Origin: Bin87 sp965204395
GTDB lineage: Bacteria > Chloroflexota > Dehalococcoidia > Lucifugimonadales > UBA3495
NCBI GenBank assembly: GCA_965204395.1
Contig: OZ241987.1
Coordinates: forward strand, 62,001 to 126,000
Reading direction: 5' to 3'
Length of the DNA stretch: 64,000 bases
The position numbers and the translations under genes were made by a program. Of this stretch, positions 26,661-36,707 are shown in pieces (the first letter of the stretch is position 1; every line of letters begins with the position of its first letter). Below the pieces are notes generated by a model. The model searched no databases, was not told the origin of the DNA, and saw only the letters and a program-made list of their open reading frames with translations.

Positions 26661-28928
26661 ATGACTGCACCTTCCCGGAAACGTCGTCTGCTATTCAAAA
26701 ATCGTAGATTCCTCCCGCTCCTGACACTGGCCATCGTGCTGGTGCTCATCGGCGGAGTCGGCTGGCACCAGCCTACGTGGTCAGCTGATGAAGGTCAGCT
26801 GGGTGATCCGGTCGGACTGACCGCGAGCAGCGGTCCCGGCGTCGGCCAGGTCTCATTGCGTTGGACGCCCGCTGCCAACGCGACAATACACAAGGCGCTA
26901 TCGATCAGAATTGACGGGACCGATTACAGGTGGCACGACGCCGGGCATGGCGAAGCGGTAATCAGCTCTCTGGAGATCGGTCGGGAGTACCATTTCACGG
27001 TAGTCGCGGGACGGGTCCAGCCTGACGGTATTTCCGTGCTATGGTCAGGTTTTGCCAACTGGGTCACCGCAACCGCAGCGATAACACCCGCGGCTGCCGA
27101 TCCCATGCCCGTAAGCGCTGGATACACCCATAGCTGCAAGCTGGCATCGGACGAGACCGCGGTGTGCTGGGGTGGTCGTGGCGAGGTCGACCGCGGGCAA
27201 GCCAAACCACCCCAAGGACGGTTCACTGCCATCAGTGCCGGGGGACGGCATACCTGCGCGATAGAATCGGAAGGCGCAGTGGCCTGCTGGGGGGACGACA
27301 GCGAGGGACAATCAACGCCACCGACGGGCGAATTTACCTCCATAGATGCAGGCCGCGCTCACACCTGCGGGATCAGCGCAGATAGGACTGCGGCCTGTTG
27401 GGGCAGCAACGAGTATCAGCAGTTGGCAGTCCCGGCCGGCGTGTTCACCGCAATCAGCTCGGGCGAAGAGCACGTATGTGGACTGAGGGTCACCGGCGCG
27501 GCCGAGTGCTGGGGAGACAACTTTTACGGACAATCTGTTCCACCGAGCGGTAAATTTAAATCGATCAGCGCCGGCTTTACGCATTCTTGTGCGGTGAATT
27601 TGGCGGGGCACGTCCTTTGTTGGGGAGTTGGGGTGGCCGCACAAGTGCAGGGATCCATTTGGCAGAGTGATCTGATATCGGTCAGCGCCGGTCGTCAGCA
27701 CACTTGCGCGCTGCGGTCGGGGGGAGAAGTTGTCTGCTGGGGAAGGTACAGCCTGGATAGTCGTGAAGATTCGCCCGCAGGAACCTTCCAGCAGATCAGC
27801 GCTGGCGAGGCGCATACCTGCGGCTTGCTCACGGATGGAAACGTCGTTTGCTGGGGGAACAACCGGTATGGTCAGACTGAGCTTCCTCCACCAGCAGCTC
27901 GCGGATCATCCGACGCCTTTTCCCAGCTGGAGCTTGCCAAATATCATGCCTGCGGCCTCCGCGCCGATGGATCGGTGGTCTGCTGGGGCGATGAGGACTT
28001 CGCGGATCAAGCGCCAACGCTTGCGGGTCCCTTCGAAAAGATACAGCTCAGGAACGAATACGGTTGCGGACTTCGTACTGACGGAACCGTGGCCTGCTGG
28101 GGGTACAACCACATAAATCGCACACCATTGCCGGAGGGAGCGTTTTCCGCCATACATATGCGGGACAGTTACGCCTGCGGCCTTCGTGTGAACGGTACCG
28201 TTGCCTGCTGGTGGGATGTCAACTGGATAAGTTACGAAGTGCACCCGCGAGGAGTCTTTTCGAGAATATATCTCGGTGGAGGGAGAGGTAACGAATACGC
28301 CTGCGGGTTGCGGCTGGATAATACGATCGACTGTTGGGGAGAGGATTGGAGCGGCCAGTCATCGCCGCCAACCGGGACATTTGCGGAGTTGGCCCTGGCG
28401 TGGGATCGCGGTTGCGGTTTGCGGACCGATGGGTCCATCGCCTGCTGGGGCGGCAACGGAGACAGTCGCACGAACCCGCCGGGAGGAACATTTTCCACCT
28501 TGCGCGTTACAGATGACTACGGTTGCGGTTTGAAGATCGATGGCACAGTTTCCTGCTGGGGAGAGGGCGCGCCCGTTGACTTGCCTGCTCCACCTGGACC
28601 ATACGTGTCGATGCACCTCGCCGACGATTTCGCCTGCGGACTCCGCCACGATGGGTCCATCGGCTGCTGGGGCGCCAACGACCACGGACAAGCCAGGCCT
28701 CCCGAGGGCGATTTTTCCGCCATACGACTTGACGACGATTACGCATGCGGATTGCGCACCGACGGCTCGATCTCCTGTTGGGGTGATAATCAGCACGGCC
28801 GGGCCACCCCTCCAGACGGCGCGTTTACCGAAGTGCGTCTGGCCTATACTTACGCATGTGGCTTGCGCACGGATGGAGCCGCGGTCTGCTGGGGAGATAA
28901 CGAGCACGGTCAGATATCGCCGCCGTAG
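26661..28928 (+). CDS. Secreted RCC1/BNR-repeat protein
   Basis: About 755 residues. ATG 26661 begins MTAPSRKRR and leads into a signal anchor (LLTLAIVLVLIGGVGW). A Fn3-like domain (~40-150) is followed by roughly 17 repeats of about 35 residues with the pattern aG..H.C.l..dG.v.CWG.n..GQ..pP, as in RCC1-type beta-propellers. Two or more propellers are likely. Each repeat carries Cys-Gly and Cys-Trp, so disulfides could stabilise it outside the cell. A binding or adhesion role is inferred. An IS5 copy starts ~10 nt after its stop. Confidence 0.8.
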   Translation: MTAPSRKRRLLFKNRRFLPLLTLAIVLVLIGGVGWHQPTWSADEGQLGDPVGLTASSGPGVGQVSLRWTPAANATIHKALSIRIDGTDYRWHDAGHGEAVISSLEIGREYHFTVVAGRVQPDGISVLWSGFANWVTATAAITPAAADPMPVSAGYTHSCKLASDETAVCWGGRGEVDRGQAKPPQGRFTAISAGGRHTCAIESEGAVACWGDDSEGQSTPPTGEFTSIDAGRAHTCGISADRTAACWGSNEYQQLAVPAGVFTAISSGEEHVCGLRVTGAAECWGDNFYGQSVPPSGKFKSISAGFTHSCAVNLAGHVLCWGVGVAAQVQGSIWQSDLISVSAGRQHTCALRSGGEVVCWGRYSLDSREDSPAGTFQQISAGEAHTCGLLTDGNVVCWGNNRYGQTELPPPAARGSSDAFSQLELAKYHACGLRADGSVVCWGDEDFADQAPTLAGPFEKIQLRNEYGCGLRTDGTVACWGYNHINRTPLPEGAFSAIHMRDSYACGLRVNGTVACWWDVNWISYEVHPRGVFSRIYLGGGRGNEYACGLRLDNTIDCWGEDWSGQSSPPTGTFAELALAWDRGCGLRTDGSIACWGGNGDSRTNPPGGTFSTLRVTDDYGCGLKIDGTVSCWGEGAPVDLPAPPGPYVSMHLADDFACGLRHDGSIGCWGANDHGQARPPEGDFSAIRLDDDYACGLRTDGSISCWGDNQHGRATPPDGAFTEVRLAYTYACGLRTDGAAVCWGDNEHGQISPP

Positions 28929-29161
28929 CCTTGCCGTATTGGGTGGGGTCGTCGAACTAGGCAGTTGGTGGTAAGTAGTCGCGATGAGTGTGCTGTGGGC
29001 GGTGTCGGGGGATGACCGCATCGCATCGCCGTTATGACCTTTCGGATCGGGTTTGGGAACGGTTTCGGCCCCATTTACCCGGGGGGCTGGCAAGATAGGT
29101 CACCTGGCCCAGGACAATCGCCGGTTTCTGGACGCGGTGTTGTGGATCTTGCGCACGGGAC

Positions 29162-29180
29162 ACCCGTATCAAGCACGGGC
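29162..29180. repeat. Short palindrome P2 (ACCCGT..ACGGGC type)
   Basis: CCCGTATCAAGCACGGG core followed by CAGGCTCTGG inside IS5 copy 1, matching the P2 site at 56051 in copy 2. Confidence 0.7.
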
Positions 29181-29202
29181 AGGCTCTGGCGGCGTATGCT
29201 CA

Positions 29203-29217
29203 TCCGCAAGAGGCGGA
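29203..29217. repeat. Short palindrome P1
   Basis: TCCGCAAGAGGCGGA with one arm mismatch, at the site occupied in copy 2 by 56327-56341. The deletion in copy 1 ends here. Confidence 0.7.
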
Positions 29218-29281
29218 CCGGTGCCGCTGATCCTGACCCAGGGCGCCATGGCGGACTGTACCCGGGTCCTGCCGCTGATCG

Positions 29282-29296
29282 TCCGCCAGAGGCGGA
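29282..29296. repeat. Short palindrome P1
   Basis: TCCGCCAGAGGCGGA in IS5 copy 1 at a point where copy 2 has none (GACCTGGACGCCC instead), so this one is specific to copy 1. Confidence 0.75.
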
Positions 29297-29669
29297 CCGC
29301 CCAATACCTGTTGGCGGATAAAGGCTACGACACCAACTCTATCGTGGCTGAGGCCGTGGCCCAGGGGATGGAGCCGGTGATACCGCCCAGGAGCCACCGT
29401 AAGGAACCCAGGTACTACGCCGGAACATATACCGCCTGCGTCATTTGGTTGAGAATACATTCTTGAACTGCAAACAATGGCGAGGTGTGGCGACCCGGTA
29501 TGCCAAAAAGAGCCGGTTCGTTCCTCGCGATTTGTCGGATTCGAGCATTTGTCCTCTGGACCAAGTTATCTTGACGACACCGCCTAAATTGGGAAAGCAA
29601 TTGCAACACACCCTCTCACCGAGCAAAACTCCAGACACGTGATTATATGGTGAGCGATCCGTGTTGTCG

Positions 29670-29698
29670 TTGTGAGTTTATTTTCGTATCTGTAGAAT
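29670..29698 (+). promoter_or_regulatory. Sigma-70-type promoter for the kinase-regulator gene
   Basis: TTGTGA (29670-29675) and TAGAAT (29693-29698) are separated by 17 nt. The predicted start (~29705) is directly ahead of a 7-bp hairpin at 29708-29726, ~50 nt before the ATG. Confidence 0.5.
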
Positions 29699-29707
29699 AA
29701 TGGCTAC

Positions 29708-29726
29708 CGGGACTATTTCAGTCCCG
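29708..29726 (+). promoter_or_regulatory. Hairpin at the predicted 5' end of the kinase-regulator mRNA
   Basis: CGGGACT and AGTCCCG pair around ATTTC. It lies right after the predicted transcription start, where it could protect the mRNA or act as an operator. Confidence 0.45.
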
Positions 29727-29757
29727 AATATTGAGAGCAAACTAAGTAGGGTGGCTA

Positions 29758-32133
29758 ATGGATAATTTCGATCGGCTTGTGCAGGAAAACGAGGCTTTCC
29801 GAGAGCGGCTTTCGCGTATGAGCGAGGCCAGCATCCGCATCAACGAGAGCCTGGATTTTGACAGCGTCCTACAGGAAGTGGTGGACAGCGCTTGCCTGCT
29901 CACCAACGCACGGTATGGAGCCATCACGGTGCTCGATGAGGCCGGGCAATTCCAGGACGTGGCCACCTCCGGCCTTACGCCGGAGCAACACCGGCAACTG
30001 TGGGAATTGTCGGAAGGACCGGCGCTGCGGGAATACTTCAGTTACGTGGCCAGGCCGGTCCGGTTCTCGGATCTGTCAGCCTACGCAAGCTCGCTGGGAA
30101 TCCCCGGCCTGGTCTGGCCCACCCCGCTGAGCTCAGTGTCGTCAATCCTGGCGACGCCGATCCGCCATCAGGGGGAACCGGTGGGCGCCATCTACGTGGG
30201 GCACGAGGAGCATGAGTTCACCCAGGAAGACGAAGACACCCTGGTCATGTTCGCCTCTCAGGCCGCGCAGGTCATCGGCAACGCCCGCCGGTACAGGGAC
30301 GAGCAACGTGCCAGGTCCGAACTGGAAACCCTGATCAATACTGCTCCGGTGGGGGTGGCGGTGTTTGACGCGCGTACCGGCGCGCCGGTGTCGTTCAACC
30401 GGGAGGCAGTAAGGATCCTCCAGCCGCTCCAGTCGCCCGATCATCCTCCCGAGCACATCATCGAATTCCTGACCATGCGCAGGGCAGACGGGCGCCGGGT
30501 ATCGCTGAGAGAGTTTCCCCTGGCCACGCTGCTGAGTTCCGCAGAGATGGTGCGGGCCGAGGAGATTGCGTTTGAGATGCCCGACGGCAGGAGCGTCACC
30601 ACCCTGGTCAACGTCACGCCCATACCATCCGAGGAGGGCGACGTGGAGTCGGTGGTGGTCACCCTGCAGGATCTGACGCCGCTGGAAGAGTTGGAACAAC
30701 TGCGCGCCGAGTTTCTGGGCATGGTGAGCCACGAACTGCGCCGGCCACTGGCCTCCATCAGGGGTTCCGCATCCACCCTGCTGGACGCTGCAGATCTGGA
30801 CCAGGCCGAATCCCGGGAGTTTCACCGCATCATACTGGAGCAGGCCGACCACATGCGCGGACTGATCAGCGATCTTCTCGATGTGGCGCGCATCGATACG
30901 GGCACGCTGCCGGTAGATGCCCGGCCGGGATCGATCATCGACCTGGTTGACGAGGCGCGCAATTCGTTCTTCAGCGGAGGAGGGCAAAACAACATCACCA
31001 TCGACATTCCCCTGGAACTTCCGCAGGTCATGGCCGACCGGCGGCGCATTGTCCAGGTGTTGGGCAACCTTTTGAACAACGCGTCCCGCCACTCACCCGA
31101 GTCAACCAACATCCATGTCGCGTGCGTACAGGATGGCATGCACGTGGCGGTGTCGGTCTCCGATCAGGGCAGAGGCATATCGGCCGACCATCTGCGCCGG
31201 TTGTTTCAGAAATACTCTCGGACCGACCGCAACGACGACGGACAGCATATTGAGAGTTCGGGCCTGGGGTTGGCTATCTGCAAGGGAATCGTCGAGGCTC
31301 ACGGGGGCCGCATCTGGGCGGAGAGCGAGGGACAGGACAGGGGAGCCCGCTTCACCTTCACCGTTCCGGCGGTAGAAGCGGTGGCCCCGGTCAGCACGCT
31401 GCCCGCGGTACCTGCGCGATTCCGGTTCGGCACGGAGAGGGTGCGGGTCCTGGCGGTGGACGACGACCCGCAGATGCTGAGGTACGTCAGACAGGCGTTG
31501 TCGAGCGAGGGCTACGCTCCGACCGTTACCGGCGACCCGGCCGAGGTCCTTCGGCTGGTGGCGGAGACGCGGCCGCACCTGGTTCTCCTGGACATGGTGC
31601 TGCCCGGATCGGACGGGATCGCGCTGATGGAGGAAATCAATTCCCTGGTGGACGTGCCGGTGATCTTCCTGTCCGCTTACGGCCAGGACCAGATCATCGC
31701 CAGGGCTTTTGACAACGGCGCCGCCGATTATGTGGTCAAACCCTTCTCATCCACGGAGTTGGCGGCGAGGATCAGGGCAGCTTTGCGCAAGCGTAGTGCT
31801 GAAGCAAGCGAAACTTCGGAATTCTTTGAAATGGGCGAACTGGCCATCAACTATCCCGAACGCACCGTTGCAATCGCAGGGCAGCCGCTGCAACTTACCG
31901 CCACCGAGTTCGGCCTGCTCGCAGAGCTCTCCGCCAACGCGGGGCGAGTAGTCACCCACGAGCAGCTATTGGTGAGGGTGTGGGGCACCGACGGCACCGG
32001 GGATTCCAGGCCCATGAGGACAATCGTCAAGAACCTGCGCCGCAAATTGGGCGACGACGCGGACAATCCGCGGTACGTTATCACGGAACGCCGCGTCGGC
32101 TACCGGATGCCCAAACCCGAGCCGGATTCCTGA
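29758..32133 (+). CDS. Fused histidine kinase-response regulator with OmpR-type DNA-binding domain
   Basis: A 791-residue single-chain two-component system. In order: GAF domain (~20-180), PAS-like domain (~190-300), HisKA with the phospho-His in MVSHELRRPLASI (~325), HATPase with GLGLAICKGIVEAHGG (~502), a REC domain with VDDDPQML (~568) and phospho-Asp in LLDMVLPGSDG (~612), then a winged helix of the OmpR/PhoB type (LTATEFGLLAELSANAGRVV, NLRRKLGDD). There is no transmembrane segment, so it should sense in the cytoplasm and act directly on DNA. Targets are unknown. Confidence 0.93.
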   Translation: MDNFDRLVQENEAFRERLSRMSEASIRINESLDFDSVLQEVVDSACLLTNARYGAITVLDEAGQFQDVATSGLTPEQHRQLWELSEGPALREYFSYVARPVRFSDLSAYASSLGIPGLVWPTPLSSVSSILATPIRHQGEPVGAIYVGHEEHEFTQEDEDTLVMFASQAAQVIGNARRYRDEQRARSELETLINTAPVGVAVFDARTGAPVSFNREAVRILQPLQSPDHPPEHIIEFLTMRRADGRRVSLREFPLATLLSSAEMVRAEEIAFEMPDGRSVTTLVNVTPIPSEEGDVESVVVTLQDLTPLEELEQLRAEFLGMVSHELRRPLASIRGSASTLLDAADLDQAESREFHRIILEQADHMRGLISDLLDVARIDTGTLPVDARPGSIIDLVDEARNSFFSGGGQNNITIDIPLELPQVMADRRRIVQVLGNLLNNASRHSPESTNIHVACVQDGMHVAVSVSDQGRGISADHLRRLFQKYSRTDRNDDGQHIESSGLGLAICKGIVEAHGGRIWAESEGQDRGARFTFTVPAVEAVAPVSTLPAVPARFRFGTERVRVLAVDDDPQMLRYVRQALSSEGYAPTVTGDPAEVLRLVAETRPHLVLLDMVLPGSDGIALMEEINSLVDVPVIFLSAYGQDQIIARAFDNGAADYVVKPFSSTELAARIRAALRKRSAEASETSEFFEMGELAINYPERTVAIAGQPLQLTATEFGLLAELSANAGRVVTHEQLLVRVWGTDGTGDSRPMRTIVKNLRRKLGDDADNPRYVITERRVGYRMPKPEPDS

Positions 32134-32743
32134 TGATGTCGTGGGCCGGCTTCCGTTGCCTGGGCTCGATTTAGTTCAGTTCCAACGCAATCCTCCGGGC
32201 GACGTTTGATTGGTCGCCCTTGCGACCCCCATCACATCCAAGATGCGCGTGAATCAAGGCGCGCTGGGCTTCACTCACCGTTCGCCACGTTGCTCGCGTT
32301 GCGCTTGCGAAGCAATTCCAAGTGCCTGCTTTGTCTGTATCGCTATAGCCCATCCGGGTTGGGCTGCTCGTAGTCCCTTTCGGGTGACGTAAATGTGATC
32401 GTTGGGTCGATCTAACCACGCAGCATCGCCCAATTGGGTTCCTGATGTGGCTTGGCGTGCTCAATCGATCGGTGGTTGCCGGAATATTCATGCAATTAAC
32501 ACGTTTTATGGCTTTATTTTCACGGTAAATTCATAAAGTTGCGCTATCGTGGTTGGCGTGGCCAGGTTAAGGTGTTCGCTCCGATAAATCTGCGAGCATC
32601 GCCACACCTCACAGCCACACATATATAACCCTTTCTCCGGCAGCGTGATCGCGGCGCTCATAACTGGCGCGGTTGCTGTCGGAGATATAAACGACCGACC
32701 CGCACCCGTTTCATGCGGACGCGGGGACCATATGGAGCTAATC
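32134..32743. other. Intergenic region without a confirmed gene
   Basis: A - strand frame (32171-32491) has a plausible C-terminal half (SEAQRALIHAHLGCDGGRKG) but no good ribosome site, and I do not recognise it. The rest is AT-richer and presumably holds the promoter of the next large gene. Confidence 0.35.
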
Positions 32744-35700
32744 ATGATGGCCACAATAACGGCTTGGTCGAATGCTATCCGTCTGTCTCTCGTCATCTCG
32801 TTCGTGTCATTGATTCCGCTTGTCGTGGCGTTAGCCAATTACGACACCGTCCATGGGTCGGTGCCCAACCCATCCCGCGGGTTTGATCTCATGGCAGACC
32901 ACGATAACGCCCGTGGTGTCTGGTCCGGTAATTCCACCATGTGGGTGGTGGACAACGACGACGACCAGTTGATCGCGTACAGTATGTCCACGGGCGCACG
33001 CCAGGCCGACAAGGACATCGACCTGACCGGCTCCAACTCTAAACCGCAGGGCATCTGGTCGGACGGTTCCATAATCTGGGTGGTGGACTGGGACGATACC
33101 AAGCTCTACGCCTACAACCTGGACTCCGGCGCAAGGATGGAGAACCGGGACATTGACCTGACCGGCAGCAACGACGGTCCGCGGGGCGTCTGGGGCAGGT
33201 TCGGCATCATCATGGTGGTTGATAAGGACGACGACCATGTCTACGCGTACAACCAGACCAGCGGGCAGCGCCTGACGGACTATGAGTTCGACCTGGCCGC
33301 AGGCAACGACAACCCGTGGGGACTGTGGGGCGGGGACAACGTCATATGGGTCACCGACGCCAGCGATGACAGCGTTTATGCCTACGACCAGGTGGTGCGC
33401 ACCCCCAAACCGCTCCTCAACCTCCGCCTTTCCCTGGAGAACCGGGACCCACGCGGCGTCACGGGCAACAAGAGCCTCATGTGGGTGGTTGACGACGAGG
33501 ACAAACACGTCTTTGCCATGCGGTACAAGGACTTCCGGCATCCCGACGACGAAATCGACATCAGCGGGGTGGTCACGCCCAAAGGCATCTGGACCGACGG
33601 CACGACCATGTACGTGGTGGACACCGGAACCGGAGGCGGCCCCGGGTTGGTTGCCTATAACGTTAGTGACGGATCCCGTAATTCAGGCAAGGACGTTGAC
33701 CTGAGCCACACCGGCGACACGCCGGTTTCCATCTGGTCGGACGGTTCACAAGTTTGGGTGCAAGTCGAGGAGCACAAATCGGTCAAGGTGTATTCCCTGA
33801 GCGCCGGCACCGAGATCTCCAGGAATTTCCCAATCATCCTGAGGCATGAGAACGGGGACGCCGCCGGCATCTGGTGCGACGGCGACACCATGTGGGTTTC
33901 AGATTCCGGCGACGACAAAATCTACGCCTACAGTTTCGCCAACGGACTGGATCAGACCGACAAGGACTTCGACCTCGATTCCGAAAACACGGACCCGGGC
34001 CAGATCTGGGGCGACGGCGAAACCCTGTGGGTCATGGACGCCACGGACAAGCACGTCTACGCCTACAACCTGTCCACGGGCGCTCGCCGGGAGGGAAAAG
34101 AGTTTCGGCCCGTGCCGGACAACAACCACCTCAACGGAGCCATCACGGGCCACGGCCTGCGCTTCTGGGTGGTGGACACCCAGGACGACCACCTGTACGC
34201 CTACGGCAAGGCGAACACGTCGCCGTCGTTCAGCACTAACTCGGCGGTTTTCGAAATACACCACACGCTGACCGGACGCAACCTGATCGGGCCCATGCCG
34301 GAGGTGACGGAGGTTGACGAAGGGGACACGCTGACCTACTCGATCTCGGGCACCGACAGCAACCGATTCACCGTGGATTCCGGCACCGGGGAGCTGTACA
34401 CGAAAAGCGACGCCGGAAGTTTCACCGCCGGCGCCGAGCTGTCGATCAAGGTATCCGTAAGCGACGGGAAGAACCTCCTGGACGGCGTCAGTTCCAGCAA
34501 TGACGACACGGTGAATGTGACCGTCAGGGTGCTGCATAACGCCGATCCGGAATTCGTCACCGCGGACGGCTCGGTGTTCACGGTCAGCGAGGATGCCAGC
34601 GCCGGGGATACCGTCGCCGAGTTGGACGTCACCGACCTGGATGGCGACACCCCGTCCTATACGTTGACCCATGAAAATGGGTCCGGCCACACCCCCTTTA
34701 CCATCAGCGGCAACCAGATCCAAATCGCAACCGGCGAAAGCCTGGATTACGAGAGCCAGGATTCGTACCAACTTGCGCTGGAGATCTCGGACGGTAAAGA
34801 CAAAGACGGCAATTCCGACTCCACGATCGACGACAGCATCACGGTGGAAATCCAGGTCACCAACGCCGACGAAAGCGGCGAGGTCGCCCTGGGCAGCGCC
34901 CAACCGCAGGTCGACGCGGCGATCTCTGCCTCCCTCACCGACCCGGACGGTGTGAACCTGGCGGACGGCAACCAGGTCAATTGGGTGGTCGAACGGAGCG
35001 CTGACCGCGAATCAACAAGCTGGACTGAGGTATCTGACACCGACACCTCCAGCGCGACCTTCAATTACACGCCGGTAACGGCGGACGTGGGGAATTACTT
35101 CCGGATCACCGCGAAATACTGGGACAACGAATCGGATACCAATCAGAAGACGGCGCAGGTGATTTCCGCGAACACCGTGCTGGCCGCGCCGCCGTCCAAC
35201 CTGCCGCCCACATTCAACGAGAGCGCGCCGATCACTCGTTCCTTTCCGGAAGACGCCGAAATCGGCGCCAACGTGGGGTCGCCCGTGCTGGCGACCGACC
35301 CGGAAAACGACACTCTGAGATACGGTTACAACACTTTGGGCACCAGCCGATTCCAGGTGAATTCCGTGACCGGCCAAATCAACATGAACTCCAACCTCTT
35401 GCTGAGTTACGAACTCAGACCCACTGCTTACATCAGGGTTTTGGTCCGGGATAGCAAGGATCAGTACGGCAATGCAGACACCGAATGGGATGCATCCGTC
35501 CTGGTCCAAATCAACCTGACCAACGTGGAAGAGCCTGGCGAGGTGGAACTGAGTTCGGACAACCCCCAGGTTGCCGAGGAACTGGCCGCCTCGCTCACCG
35601 ACCCGGACGGTTCCATCGCCAATCTAACCTGGCAATGGCAGACCGCCGACAGCGCCCAGGCAACCACGTGGACGGATATCACCGACGCCACGTCGGAAAC

Positions 35701-36682
35701 ATACACTCCCATTACTGCCGACGTCGGCAAGTTCGTCAGGGCCCAGGCTTCCTATGACGACGGCGAGGGCACGGGCAAGCAGGCTCACGCCGTCGCCAGC
35801 CAGGCGGTGCAGGAACGGGCTCCCAATGGAGCGCCGGATTTCGTCGAGGGCAGCGCGGCAACCCGCTCCCTGGCCGAAGACGCGGTTGCCGGCGCCTGGG
35901 TCGGCGACGCCGTTACGGCCACCGACCCGGAGAGCGACGCACTGACCTACTCCCTGGCCAGGGGGGACGACTCAGACCGGTTCGCCATCAACGCCGCCAC
36001 GGGCCGGCTCGAGGTCGCTTCAGGCGCGACCCTTGACTACGAAACCGATCCCTCGCTCACCGTGGTGGTGCAGGTCTCCGACGGGCTGGACACCGACCAC
36101 AACCAGGACGCTGCCATCGACGACACCATCACCGTCACCGTCAATCTCACCAACGTGGACGAGGCGGGACGGGTGCTGTTGTCGCCGCTGGAGCCCGAGG
36201 TGGACACGGAGATCACGGCCACGCTGAACGATCCCGATGGCAGCGTAAGCGCGAGCAATTGGCAGTGGGCGAAATCGTCGGACGGCGGCGGCACCTGGAC
36301 GGATATCGCCGATGCTACCTCCGACACCTACACCCCAACGTCCGACGAAGCTGAAATGCACCTGCGGGCCACGGTTTCCTACACCGACGGTGAGGGACCA
36401 GGCAAGAGCGCGTCTCGGGTGTCGACGGATGCGGTGGAGCCCGCCGTAACGGAAACCATCCAACCGGACCCACCCGGGACGCCCACAGATCTGCAGGGGA
36501 TTGACACCAGTCTCGCATCGCTAGTCCTGGCCGGCATACCCTTTTCCTTTGACAGCGATACCCTCTATTACGAAGTCAGCACCCCTATCTCGGATCGCCG
36601 CACCAGGGTAATGTGTGAATTTTCACCGTCATTGACCGAGATTTTCACGGTCTTTGACCACCTTGGGAGCGCGGTGATTTAG
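32744..36682 (+). CDS. Giant secreted beta-propeller/cadherin-like surface protein, 5' part (interrupted by IS21)
   Basis: Starts at ATG 32744 after GGAG; a signal segment (LSLVISFVSLIPLVVALA) follows. Ten repeats of ~45-50 residues (GIWSDG..MWVVD..DDK.YAYN..G.R...DIDL) make a beta-propeller to ~495. Then come cadherin-like repeats alternating with DPDG-type Ig-like modules to ~1240, and the start of a cadherin-like beta-sandwich domain (SLASLVLAGIPFSFDSDTL). At 36614 an IS21 element begins, and the last 23 codons are read from IS DNA. Joining 36613 to 39198 restores an in-frame protein of ~1,550 residues. An adhesin or matrix role is inferred. Confidence 0.85.
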   Translation: MMATITAWSNAIRLSLVISFVSLIPLVVALANYDTVHGSVPNPSRGFDLMADHDNARGVWSGNSTMWVVDNDDDQLIAYSMSTGARQADKDIDLTGSNSKPQGIWSDGSIIWVVDWDDTKLYAYNLDSGARMENRDIDLTGSNDGPRGVWGRFGIIMVVDKDDDHVYAYNQTSGQRLTDYEFDLAAGNDNPWGLWGGDNVIWVTDASDDSVYAYDQVVRTPKPLLNLRLSLENRDPRGVTGNKSLMWVVDDEDKHVFAMRYKDFRHPDDEIDISGVVTPKGIWTDGTTMYVVDTGTGGGPGLVAYNVSDGSRNSGKDVDLSHTGDTPVSIWSDGSQVWVQVEEHKSVKVYSLSAGTEISRNFPIILRHENGDAAGIWCDGDTMWVSDSGDDKIYAYSFANGLDQTDKDFDLDSENTDPGQIWGDGETLWVMDATDKHVYAYNLSTGARREGKEFRPVPDNNHLNGAITGHGLRFWVVDTQDDHLYAYGKANTSPSFSTNSAVFEIHHTLTGRNLIGPMPEVTEVDEGDTLTYSISGTDSNRFTVDSGTGELYTKSDAGSFTAGAELSIKVSVSDGKNLLDGVSSSNDDTVNVTVRVLHNADPEFVTADGSVFTVSEDASAGDTVAELDVTDLDGDTPSYTLTHENGSGHTPFTISGNQIQIATGESLDYESQDSYQLALEISDGKDKDGNSDSTIDDSITVEIQVTNADESGEVALGSAQPQVDAAISASLTDPDGVNLADGNQVNWVVERSADRESTSWTEVSDTDTSSATFNYTPVTADVGNYFRITAKYWDNESDTNQKTAQVISANTVLAAPPSNLPPTFNESAPITRSFPEDAEIGANVGSPVLATDPENDTLRYGYNTLGTSRFQVNSVTGQINMNSNLLLSYELRPTAYIRVLVRDSKDQYGNADTEWDASVLVQINLTNVEEPGEVELSSDNPQVAEELAASLTDPDGSIANLTWQWQTADSAQATTWTDITDATSETYTPITADVGKFVRAQASYDDGEGTGKQAHAVASQAVQERAPNGAPDFVEGSAATRSLAEDAVAGAWVGDAVTATDPESDALTYSLARGDDSDRFAINAATGRLEVASGATLDYETDPSLTVVVQVSDGLDTDHNQDAAIDDTITVTVNLTNVDEAGRVLLSPLEPEVDTEITATLNDPDGSVSASNWQWAKSSDGGGTWTDIADATSDTYTPTSDEAEMHLRATVSYTDGEGPGKSASRVSTDAVEPAVTETIQPDPPGTPTDLQGIDTSLASLVLAGIPFSFDSDTLYYEVSTPISDRRTRVMCEFSPSLTEIFTVFDHLGSAVI

Positions 36683-36707
36683 CTAATATCAGGTTGTAGT
36701 TGGCGGG

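Larger units (their letters stand above)
28939..29587 (+). mobile_element. IS5-family element, copy 1 (internally deleted)
   Basis: Decayed insertion sequence related to the copy at 55.8 kb. The right end reads TTGACGACACCGCC, the complement of the GGCAGTGTCGTCAA end of the other copy; the left end is degenerate (GGGTCGTCGA). Transposase pieces include HDLSDRVWE-like and ADKGYDTNSIVAEAVAQGM, EPVIPPRSHRKEPRYY. About 240 bp present in copy 2 is missing, exactly between a P2 and a P1 palindrome. The transposase is non-functional. Confidence 0.75.
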
